DNA from: a virus
Virus record (IMG/VR): IMGVR_UViG_3300042451_000633
Coordinates: 1 to 41,880 of that record
Length of the DNA: 41,880 nt
Strand: one strand, 5' to 3'
Shown here: positions 25,857 to 32,420 of the stretch, piece by piece
Layout: each line of letters starts with the position of its first letter
Position numbering within the stretch: the stretch's first letter is position 1
Made by a program: the position numbers and the translations under genes
Notes under the pieces: model-generated
Seen by the model: only the letters and a program-made list of their open reading frames with translations
Told to the model about the DNA's origin: nothing
Database searches by the model: none

Positions 25857-26866
25857 TATTTGAACTATATAATCCATCTGGGCTTTTTAATCAAGTTTCT
25901 AGTTTGGAAAATGCTATTGGACTATCCTATTATTTTAAAAAAGATTTAATTATCCATAATGTTCTTAATCCAAAAAACCCACACTTTGATGATAAATCAA
26001 TTGGAATTTATTCTTCTAATAAATGGTTTAACAATAGATCCTTTGTAGATGATTCAAATAATCCTAAAATTACAGATTTATTAGATTTCTCTCCATACTC
26101 CAAAATAGATTTTATAAATGATAAATTAAATATAGAAGATGCCCAAAACTATAGAGGATATTTTATTAATTGCTCAGAAGATATATCAAATGAAAAATAT
26201 TTTTCTCAAGGTAGAAATAAAATGGAAAATTCAATCAACCTAACCTGCACAATAGGGTGGTATTCAACATACTTTATGAATAGAACACAGGATATAGATT
26301 TTGGAATTAATTCTGTAAAATTTAAAAAAGAGTACTATGAATTAGCAGAACAAATAGCAAAATCAATAGGAGATTTTTCTGGAGCACACATTAGGTTAAC
26401 AGATAATCAATTTGACTATCCACTAAAAAATCAAATACATAGTGGCATAGAGATGCTTGATCAGGCAACAAATTTAGTTATAGCCACAGATCATCCATCT
26501 AATGAGGTTGTAAAAGAATTAAAAGGAATTATTCTAGAAGAATACATATCTCAAAATTTTTATAAAGATTTTTTACAATTTAAATTTACAGATGAAGTTT
26601 CTTTTGGTCTTTTATGTAATCTAGTTATGCATTATTCAAAAGATTTTATTGGAAGCCAAGGAAGCACTTTTAGCGGTTATATACAAAGAAATATAAAGAG
26701 TGATATAAAACTTTTTGGAGAAACCAAGTATGTTCAAGATGGTCCATATAGTTGGAATGGATATATTTTCCCAACACTACATAAAAATCCAAGAGATATG
26801 AACCCCAATGATATTCAATGGTGGAGAGAGTGGAAAGAGTCTAGATTATTCCCAGAACTTGTCTAG
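25826..26866 (+). CDS. O-fucosyltransferase-like glycosyltransferase
   Basis: 346 aa; ATG 25826 lies inside the end of the epimerase gene with AAAGGA 9 nt upstream, so the two are coupled. The N-terminus (NPSGLFNQVSSLENAIGLSY) is the donor-site loop of GDP-fucose-dependent transferases. HIRLTD (188-193) fits the HxRxxD motif, and SKDFIGSQGSTFSGYI (271-286) fits the conserved C-terminal motif of the O-FucT superfamily. It should transfer a sugar from a GDP-sugar; the upstream epimerase suggests GDP-L-galactose or a close relative. The acceptor is unknown: fibre hydroxyproline/Thr, another virion protein or a host glycan. It ends tail to tail with the minus-strand gene, overlapping by 21 bp. 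Confidence 0.68.
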   Translation: MDSANFKNSIIFELYNPSGLFNQVSSLENAIGLSYYFKKDLIIHNVLNPKNPHFDDKSIGIYSSNKWFNNRSFVDDSNNPKITDLLDFSPYSKIDFINDKLNIEDAQNYRGYFINCSEDISNEKYFSQGRNKMENSINLTCTIGWYSTYFMNRTQDIDFGINSVKFKKEYYELAEQIAKSIGDFSGAHIRLTDNQFDYPLKNQIHSGIEMLDQATNLVIATDHPSNEVVKELKGIILEEYISQNFYKDFLQFKFTDEVSFGLLCNLVMHYSKDFIGSQGSTFSGYIQRNIKSDIKLFGETKYVQDGPYSWNGYIFPTLHKNPRDMNPNDIQWWREWKESRLFPELV

Positions 26867-27586
26867 TGTTCCAGCATTATCATTAAAACCCACTGGAAAT
26901 CCTGGTAGTTGGTGTTTGGACCAAAAGGCTGTATGAACATATCTAGTACCATTTGTTATTTCTTTAATTCCATGAGGATTAAAAATATTCCCACTAAAAA
27001 TTACCAGCATTCCAGGCTTAGGTTTAATTTGAAAATTATCATGATATGGAAAAAATAATTCCCCTCCATCAAAATCCTCATTCATATATAGCATACTGGT
27101 ATAATTTTTTGTAGTGCAATGCCGCCTATAAAGAGATTCTTCATCTTCTGTAAAAAATGAGGAGTCGTAATCTTGAGGCAGTTTAGATCTATCAAAATCT
27201 GGATCAATATAATCTATATGTGGCCCTTGGTGAAATGGAGGATACCACCTAATTGCTTCCCAGCTTTCTAATTGAAAAGAGTTTTCAGCAATATTAAAAA
27301 AATCAGATACTTCATTTTTTGCAGATCTCATTATAGGATATATCTGTTTAAATAATTCTGCATGCTGTTTAGATGAATAAAGAGAGTTAAACTCTACTTT
27401 TCTATTGTCCCATTGCTTAGATACAAGCTCATAGTCTTTACCATCTGGAAATGCTTGGGGCTGGGCATTATTAAAAGACCAAAGATTTTGATTAGTAACA
27501 TAGTTAATAAACCAATCACAAGTTTCTTTGGGTACAAAATCTTCAATAATTCTTAGGTTTGGGCTTGTATAGTCTTTTATTTTCAT
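26846..27586 (-). CDS. Third Fe(II)/2-oxoglutarate dioxygenase, P4H-like
   Basis: 246 aa and the only minus-strand gene in the window. GPHIDYID gives H123 and D125; NPHGIKEITNGTRY gives H205 and R215 with the 10-residue spacing of prolyl hydroxylases; GGELFFPYHDNFQIKPKPGM is the family's middle motif. The N-terminus FVPKETCDWFINYV is a normal start for this family. Its own promoter (27593-27601) predicts a leaderless mRNA beginning at the ATG. The opposite orientation suggests separate acquisition or different timing from the other two dioxygenases. Likely chemistry is protein side-chain hydroxylation; the substrate is unknown. Confidence 0.82.
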   Translation of the reverse strand: MKIKDYTSPNLRIIEDFVPKETCDWFINYVTNQNLWSFNNAQPQAFPDGKDYELVSKQWDNRKVEFNSLYSSKQHAELFKQIYPIMRSAKNEVSDFFNIAENSFQLESWEAIRWYPPFHQGPHIDYIDPDFDRSKLPQDYDSSFFTEDEESLYRRHCTTKNYTSMLYMNEDFDGGELFFPYHDNFQIKPKPGMLVIFSGNIFNPHGIKEITNGTRYVHTAFWSKHQLPGFPVGFNDNAGTLDKFWE

Positions 27587-27592
27587 TATTTA

Positions 27593-27601
27593 ATTATATC
27601 A
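27593..27601 (-). promoter_or_regulatory. Minus-strand extended -10, leaderless
   Basis: On the minus strand the sequence reads TGA-TATAAT, then 6 nt, then ATG 27586, so a start 7 nt downstream of the box falls on the A of the ATG. It sits back to back with the plus-strand promoter at 27611-27619, with only 9 bp between the boxes. Confidence 0.6.
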
Positions 27602-27610
27602 TCTTTCCTG

Positions 27611-27619
27611 TGCTATAAT
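27611..27619 (+). promoter_or_regulatory. Extended -10 promoter of the replication region
   Basis: TGC-TATAAT, followed by AGGAGG at 27625-27630 and ATG 27635. It probably drives the small-gene/helicase/primase operon, divergently from the third dioxygenase. Confidence 0.6.
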
Positions 27620-27634
27620 TAAATAGGAGGAAAT

Positions 27635-27811
27635 ATGGATAAATCAGAATTAATTATAACAGCACTAAAACAAAGAATTGGAGACCTTGTTTCTAATTAT
27701 GAAACCCAGATTGCTATTATTCGGGCAGACTTAACGCATCTTATAGCGGAAAATGAACAAAAAGAAAAAACAATGATGGCACACACAGATGCCTCAAAAG
27801 AGCAAAAATAA
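27635..27811 (+). CDS. Small helical protein, unknown function
   Basis: 58 aa with the strongest class of ribosome site (AGGAGG, 4-nt spacing). The sequence MDKSELIITALKQRIGDLVS then NYETQIAIIRADLTHLIAEN is almost entirely helical with heptad-like hydrophobics, suggesting a short coiled coil that self-associates. It is the first gene of the rightward operon leading to replication genes, so a regulatory or helper role is possible. I do not recognise it. Confidence 0.65.
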   Translation: MDKSELIITALKQRIGDLVSNYETQIAIIRADLTHLIAENEQKEKTMMAHTDASKEQK

Positions 27812-27829
27812 TCTAAAAGATGAGGGAAA

Positions 27830-28021
27830 TTGCTAATTTGTAAAAAATGTAATGGAAGAATGTTTATTGATAGACAATTTTCTAACATAGACCATATAGA
27901 GACATTCTGCATAATGTGCGGGAATAGAAAGTTCTACCATCCACCCACAGAAAGTCAGGAAGGAAAATGGCTACTACAAAAGGAAAGATTCAGAGCGAAG
28001 AATACAATCGTGAGCCTATAA
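27830..28021 (+). CDS. Zinc-ribbon mini-protein
   Basis: 63 aa from TTG 27830 with GAGGG upstream. C4-x2-C7 and C27-x2-C30 (ICKKC and CIMCG) form a zinc ribbon, and HPP follows. The last ~18 codons overlap the start of the next gene in another frame. Proteins of this shape occur widely in phage early regions, usually as nucleic-acid or protein adaptors. The specific role is unknown. Confidence 0.6.
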   Translation: MLICKKCNGRMFIDRQFSNIDHIETFCIMCGNRKFYHPPTESQEGKWLLQKERFRAKNTIVSL

Positions 28022-28509
28022 TTAAGGGTAACCAAAAGATTTGGTTTCTTAATGGTGATTTGGTAAGACTGTATCATAGTTCAAGATCTACTGGTATGGT
28101 AACTGTTTATAATATTACAAAGGATAGACTTGAAACGTGCCTTCGTTCAGACTTTAGAAGAAATAGACAAAGAGCATATACTGTAGCAGAAACTGCTAAA
28201 CTTGTCAATAGGCATAGAAAGTATATTCCAGATTTAATTAAACGAGGAATGATTCCTGCACCAGTTGGATCAAGCTTTGAGGGAAAAAGGGGATGGCAAG
28301 TAAGAGCCTACTACTCTGAAGACCATGTAAAAGAAATTCGTGCTATACTTGCAAGTATACATATTGGACAACCAAGAAAAGATAAATTAATAACAAATAA
28401 CATGACTCCTACAAGCCAAGAGTTGACACGGCGAATGGGGGACGGTATACTTACATATACGAAGACAGAAGATGGCAGGTTCATACCAGTCTGGTCTGAA
28501 AGTATTTAA
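27967..28509 (+). CDS. MerR/excisionase-like helix-turn-helix protein
   Basis: 180 aa with AGGAAGG before ATG. Residues 73-125 hold YTVAETAKLVNRHRKYIPDL, followed by IKRGMIPAPVGSS and RAYYSEDHVKEIRAIL. This is a winged helix-turn-helix of the MerR/excisionase type, where a recognition helix is followed by a wing. The N-terminal 70 residues are basic beta-strands. It probably regulates early transcription or acts at the replication origin. A perfect 16-bp palindrome within its own gene (28344-28359) could be a target. It is the only clear transcription-factor-like protein here apart from small HTH proteins. Confidence 0.65.
   Translation: MATTKGKIQSEEYNREPIIKGNQKIWFLNGDLVRLYHSSRSTGMVTVYNITKDRLETCLRSDFRRNRQRAYTVAETAKLVNRHRKYIPDLIKRGMIPAPVGSSFEGKRGWQVRAYYSEDHVKEIRAILASIHIGQPRKDKLITNNMTPTSQELTRRMGDGILTYTKTEDGRFIPVWSESI
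28341..28360 (+). promoter_or_regulatory. Palindrome over an extended -10 (possible operator)
   Basis: TATACTTGCAAGTATA (28344-28359) is a perfect 16-bp palindrome, and its left part overlaps TGC-TATACT at 28341-28349. It lies inside a coding region, so chance is possible. If real, it would be an autoregulated promoter for 28530-30263. Confidence 0.3.
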
Positions 28510-28529
28510 AACTATGAAATGGGTGGGTA

Positions 28530-28739
28530 ATGGAAAACGATTCAACAAAAGTAAATGTAACTTTAGGATATACTCTTAATTTGGGCAACTTCCAGTCTCT
28601 AAGGCTTGACTTAGGCGTTGTAGATAGTACACGCAGTGGAGAGACAGTAGATCAGGCTTTTGAGCGTGTTTATAAGTTTGTAGAAGATAAGCTTACGGCT
28701 AAGATTAAAGAAGCACAAGAAGAGGCCTCTGAAGACTAA
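28530..28739 (+). CDS. Small acidic early protein
   Basis: 69 aa, ATG 28530 with GGGTGGG upstream. The N-terminal half is a beta-hairpin type (VNVTLGYTLNLGNFQSLRLD), and the C-terminal half is an acidic helix (FERVYKFVEDKLTAKIKEAQ). The next gene starts on its last base, so it is part of the helicase operon. Beta-hairpin-plus-helix proteins of this size next to helicases are common in phages; I cannot name a function. Confidence 0.6.
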   Translation: MENDSTKVNVTLGYTLNLGNFQSLRLDLGVVDSTRSGETVDQAFERVYKFVEDKLTAKIKEAQEEASED

Positions 28740-29047
28740 TGGCTGACCGCAAAGACCGAATGGCTTTGCTCAGTAGATTTAACAAATTATATCTGCAAAG
28801 ATATGAGCAAAAGTCTAACATGAATCTTAACGTAGAACAATGGGCTGCAGATGCTCTTGTTGAATCCTATGGAGTATCTGAATGCTATGATGTTCTTGAA
28901 TATTATTTTTCTATAGCACAAGAGCCAAGTTGGAATTATTTTGCATACAATATGGAAAAAATTATAAACGGTAAAGCAGAAGTAGAACAAGACAAAAAAG
29001 ACAGAGCAGAACGCAGACGAATGGCTAAGGAGTGGTTAAGTGAATAA
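28739..29047 (+). CDS. Probable helicase-associated (loader-position) protein
   Basis: 102 aa, coupled to its neighbours by TAATG upstream and an 8-nt overlap downstream. It is helical, with LNVEQWAADALVESYGVSEC and WNYFAYNMEKII, and a Lys/Arg/Glu-rich C-terminus (DKKDRAERRRMAKEW). Its small size, basic tail and position immediately before the replicative helicase suggest a helicase loader or partner, but there is no AAA+ motif. The function is inferred from context only. Confidence 0.55.
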   Translation: MADRKDRMALLSRFNKLYLQRYEQKSNMNLNVEQWAADALVESYGVSECYDVLEYYFSIAQEPSWNYFAYNMEKIINGKAEVEQDKKDRAERRRMAKEWLSE

Positions 29048-30263
29048 TACAGAGGCAAAAGTAATTACCGCAGTATTAGAAGATAAACAAATTCACGTAT
29101 TACTTCAAGCAAATGTTGAAAATTTACTAAAGACACATAATGATATCTGGAACTTTATTCGTTTGTATTCAGAAAATAACCAATGCCTTCCACCAGCAGA
29201 TTTAGTAAGAGAAAAGTTTCGTGACTTTGAGCCAGTACCTGGAGTCGGCTCTACCAAGCATCACCTTTCAGAACTTCAAACAGAATACCTAAGTGATAGC
29301 CTAAAAGACATTCTCCGCTCTGCTGCAGGAGATGTTCAAAGTGGTAATGGCACAGAAGCGCTTGAACACCTTATTACAAAAACCTCAGAACTTAAAAAGA
29401 ATACTGCTGCAATTCGTGACATTGATGCTACGGATCTTGAAGATGCTGTTGCATATTATGAAAGAGTACAGAAACAAAATGAACTTGGTGCGCTAGGAAT
29501 TAAGACTGGTTTGCCAGGGTTTGACAACTACCTACCTGCTGGAATCATGCCAGGACAACTCGGCGTATTCCTTGCTTACCCAGGAATTGGTAAGTCTTGG
29601 ATGGCGCTATACTTTGCAGTACAAGCGTGGAAGCAAGGCAAGTCACCTATGATTATTTCTCTTGAAATGAGTGAGACAGAAGTTCGTAACCGTGTATTTG
29701 CAATTATGGGCGAAGGCCTTTGGTCACATCGCAAACTAAGTAATGGCGAAGTAGAGATTGATATGCTTCGCAAGTGGCATGCTAACAAGGTTGCAGGTCG
29801 TCCAGAGTTTCACATCATCTCCAATGACTCTGGTGGAGAAGTAACCCCTTCCGTTATTCGTGGAAAGATTGATCAGTACAAGCCAGACTTTGTTGTGGTT
29901 GACTATCTACAACTTATGAGTCCTAACCAACGTGCCGATAATGAAACGGTAAAGATGAAGAACCTTTCACGAGAACTTAAACTAATGTCTATTAGCGAAG
30001 AAGTACCTATTATTGCTATCTCATCTGCTACCCCCGATGATGTAAAAGACTTAAGCACACCTCCAACACTTGGACAAACTGCTTGGTCAAGACAGATCTC
30101 TTATGATGCTGACTGGCTTCTAGCACTAGGTCGTGGAGTAAATAGCGATGTAATTGAGTGTGTATTTAGAAAGAATCGTAATGGTTTTATGGGTGACTTC
30201 TTAGTGCAGGTAGATTTTGACAAGGGTTATTACCGTTATAAGGATTTTGAAGATGGCAAGTAA
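29040..30263 (+). CDS. Replicative DNA helicase (DnaB-like)
   Basis: 407 aa from GTG 29040 (AAGGAG upstream). Residues 1-130 are a helical N-terminal region. The RecA-type motor has Walker A YPGIGKS (180-186), SLEMSETEVRNR (the usual DnaB SxEM motif), Walker B FVVVDYLQLM with D288, and ISSATPDD plus GQTAWSRQISYDAD, matching the H3/H4 region of DnaB-family helicases. It should unwind the phage fork ahead of the phage polymerase. The last 11 bases overlap the primase gene. It is shorter than cellular DnaB (about 450-470 aa), as in many phages. Confidence 0.88.
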   Translation: MNNTEAKVITAVLEDKQIHVLLQANVENLLKTHNDIWNFIRLYSENNQCLPPADLVREKFRDFEPVPGVGSTKHHLSELQTEYLSDSLKDILRSAAGDVQSGNGTEALEHLITKTSELKKNTAAIRDIDATDLEDAVAYYERVQKQNELGALGIKTGLPGFDNYLPAGIMPGQLGVFLAYPGIGKSWMALYFAVQAWKQGKSPMIISLEMSETEVRNRVFAIMGEGLWSHRKLSNGEVEIDMLRKWHANKVAGRPEFHIISNDSGGEVTPSVIRGKIDQYKPDFVVVDYLQLMSPNQRADNETVKMKNLSRELKLMSISEEVPIIAISSATPDDVKDLSTPPTLGQTAWSRQISYDADWLLALGRGVNSDVIECVFRKNRNGFMGDFLVQVDFDKGYYRYKDFEDGK

Positions 30264-31176
30264 TCTATATAGTGAAGAGCAAATCCGCAGAGTTATCAAC
30301 GGTGCTGGTATTGATATAGAAGCAGAGTTTGGCAATGACTTTATTATTTATTGCCCATACCATAATAACAGCAGAACCCCTGCAGGAGAAGTAGCAAAAG
30401 ATAGCGGACTGTTCTTTTGTTTTGGATGCCAAACAACCAAAAACCTTGAAGAGTTTGTTATGTTCGTAACTGGCAGATCTTATTTTGAAACTGCTCGCTA
30501 TATTAAAAGCAAAGAAACAGAGACCAACATTGAAAATGTTGTTAATAAAACAATGTATGCTGCACCTGATTTTGTTCAGTATGACGAACTACTTATTAAA
30601 AGATTAAGCAAGCAAGCTTTAGAATCTCCAAGAGCAATTAGGTATTTTGAAGGAAGAAAGATTACAAAAGATTCTGTCCAAAAGTTTGACCTAGGCTACT
30701 CTGAAAAGCAAGATTCTGTAACCGTTCCAATGCACTCTCCAGATGGATTATGCCTTGGCTTTGTTGCAAGAACAGTTGAAGGAAAAGAGTTTAAGAACAC
30801 CCCAGGATTACCAAAGAGTAAAATCTTGTTTAACTTGCACAGAGTTAAAACATCTAGTGTTGTATATGTAGTGGAATCATCTTTTGATGCTATTCGCTTA
30901 GACCAAGTAGGATTTCCAGCAGTTGCAACTCTGGGTGCAAATGTATCTGCATCACAAACTAAGTTGCTAGAGAAGTACTTTAATAATGTTGTACTGATTG
31001 CAGATAACGATGAGGCTGGAGCAATCATGAAAGACAAGTTAATTGAAAAACTTGGCTCTCTTATAACGGTAATTACAATCGATAAAAAATACAAAGACAT
31101 AGGAGATATGGATGATGAAACTATTAAGCAATTAGAGTTTCAGTTTGACAAGTCTATATCCTCTATGCTAAACTAG
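30253..31176 (+). CDS. DNA primase (CHC2 zinc finger and Toprim)
   Basis: 307 aa from ATG 30253, which overlaps the helicase end; AAGGA lies 9 nt upstream. An upstream in-frame ATG at 30217 is deeper in the helicase and less likely. The CHC2-type zinc motif is C34-x2-H37 ... C56-x2-C59 (CPYH, CFGC). The Toprim domain shows VVESSFDA (catalytic Glu near 207) and IADNDEAG (D251, D253). It makes RNA primers for lagging-strand synthesis. It is shorter than DnaG and lacks a separate helicase-binding domain, so contact with the helicase may use another surface. Confidence 0.85.
   Translation: MASNLYSEEQIRRVINGAGIDIEAEFGNDFIIYCPYHNNSRTPAGEVAKDSGLFFCFGCQTTKNLEEFVMFVTGRSYFETARYIKSKETETNIENVVNKTMYAAPDFVQYDELLIKRLSKQALESPRAIRYFEGRKITKDSVQKFDLGYSEKQDSVTVPMHSPDGLCLGFVARTVEGKEFKNTPGLPKSKILFNLHRVKTSSVVYVVESSFDAIRLDQVGFPAVATLGANVSASQTKLLEKYFNNVVLIADNDEAGAIMKDKLIEKLGSLITVITIDKKYKDIGDMDDETIKQLEFQFDKSISSMLN
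31166..31174 (+). promoter_or_regulatory. Possible weak extended -10 before the AhpD-like gene
   Basis: TGC-TAAACT matches the window's promoter motif with two changes. The leader would be about 25 nt. The evidence is weak and it may be only the end of the primase coding region. Confidence 0.25.
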
Positions 31177-31205
31177 AATATAGAGAAAATAGGTTAGGTA
31201 TATTA

Positions 31206-31748
31206 ATGGATAAAAATATGTTATTAGATTCAATAAAAGATACGGATACAATTTCGAATATCTTTATGCAAAACCCTGATAGATTTATGCCAATGTTAGA
31301 TTTTGCACAAAATATTCTTAGGGAAAAATCTTATTTATCGCCAGCAGACAGAGAAATTATTGCAACTTTTACTTCTAGTCTAAATAAGTGTAAGTTTTGT
31401 ACTGGCTCACATAAAGTTTTTGCAGAATCTGTCGGTGCAAACGCCACAGAGATAGATGATATTCTTAGTGATAACTATTCTTCACATAGATTAAAATCAA
31501 TTTTGGACTATGTAAAGAAATTAACTCTAGACCCATCTTCTATTACAAGAGTAGATGTAGATGCAGTCATCAATGATGGATTTTCTGAAGATGAATTAAA
31601 AGATGCAATTGTTGTTTGTGCAGCATTTAATTTCTTCAATCGCCTTGTAGAGGGTCATGGAATACAAGAAAATTCTCAAACTTGGAATGAATCAGCAAAG
31701 ATGATTTCTGAGTTTGGGTACAACCGAAAAAAAACACAACAAATATAA
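31206..31748 (+). CDS. AhpD-like (carboxymuconolactone decarboxylase family) protein
   Basis: 180 aa. The AhpD core is complete: E50, eleven residues, then C62-x2-C65-x3-H69 (KCKFCTGSH), the same spacing as the E118-C130-C133-H137 proton-relay and thiol centre known in mycobacterial AhpD. The rest is the all-helical fold typical of the family, including YVKKLTLDPSS. AhpD proteins reduce peroxides or recycle the peroxiredoxin AhpC. In a phage replication operon it could protect against oxidative stress or act as an auxiliary metabolic gene. Substrate and partner are unknown; no AhpC or lipoamide-linked partner is seen here. Confidence 0.78.
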   Translation: MDKNMLLDSIKDTDTISNIFMQNPDRFMPMLDFAQNILREKSYLSPADREIIATFTSSLNKCKFCTGSHKVFAESVGANATEIDDILSDNYSSHRLKSILDYVKKLTLDPSSITRVDVDAVINDGFSEDELKDAIVVCAAFNFFNRLVEGHGIQENSQTWNESAKMISEFGYNRKKTQQI

Positions 31749-31760
31749 AAGGAGAAATAT

Positions 31761-32417
31761 ATGAGCGTAATAAAGGGACTCAAAAATATTAATGCCCTGC
31801 TCGACAAGCCAAAGTATGACGAAAACTCACCAAAGGTAAAGTGGCTAAAGCTTGCCGATGGTCAATCAGTAAAGATTCGCTTTATTGAAGAACTAGATGA
31901 AGACTCAGCCAATTATAATGAAGCTCGTGGTCTTGCTCTAGTTGTTAAGGAACACACTAATCCAAAGGACTATAAGCGTAAGGCTGTAGATACAATGGAA
32001 ACAGAGGGCCGTGACTGGGCTGAAGAAATGCATCGCAAGGATCCAAAGGCTGGCTGGAGAGCACGTCTTCGTTTCTATTGCAACGTTCTTGTAGATGATG
32101 GAATAGAAGCACCATTTGTCGCAATCTGGTCAATGGGTATTAGCAAGCAATCATCATTTAACACAATCAAGGAATACGCCATGGAGACTGGCAGTATTTC
32201 AAATGTTGTTTGGAAGTTAAAGCGTAATGGTCAGGGAACTGAAACTAATTACACACTTATTCCATCAGCACCTGACAAAGAGCCATTTGTTTGGGGAGAC
32301 ATTCAACCGTTTCCATTGGAATCAGCACTAAAGAAGATTCCATATGCAGAACAAGAAGCCTTTTATCTAGGCTTTGATGGTCCAACTACTACATCTGCAA
32401 CAAACACAGACTGGTAG
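31761..32417 (+). CDS. Probable single-stranded DNA-binding protein
   Basis: 218 aa with AAAGGAG before ATG. It begins with basic-polar strands (KVKWLKLADGQSVKIRFIEE), has an aromatic-rich OB-like middle (GWRARLRFYCNVLVDDG, IWSMGISKQSSF) and a short acidic C-terminus ending NTDW. Between primase and polymerase III alpha genes, this is the usual place of phage ssDNA-binding proteins. The fold is inferred from strand pattern and context, not from a strict motif. It would coat single-stranded DNA at the fork and recruit the polymerase. Confidence 0.6.
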   Translation: MSVIKGLKNINALLDKPKYDENSPKVKWLKLADGQSVKIRFIEELDEDSANYNEARGLALVVKEHTNPKDYKRKAVDTMETEGRDWAEEMHRKDPKAGWRARLRFYCNVLVDDGIEAPFVAIWSMGISKQSSFNTIKEYAMETGSISNVVWKLKRNGQGTETNYTLIPSAPDKEPFVWGDIQPFPLESALKKIPYAEQEAFYLGFDGPTTTSATNTDW

Positions 32418-32420
32418 TAG

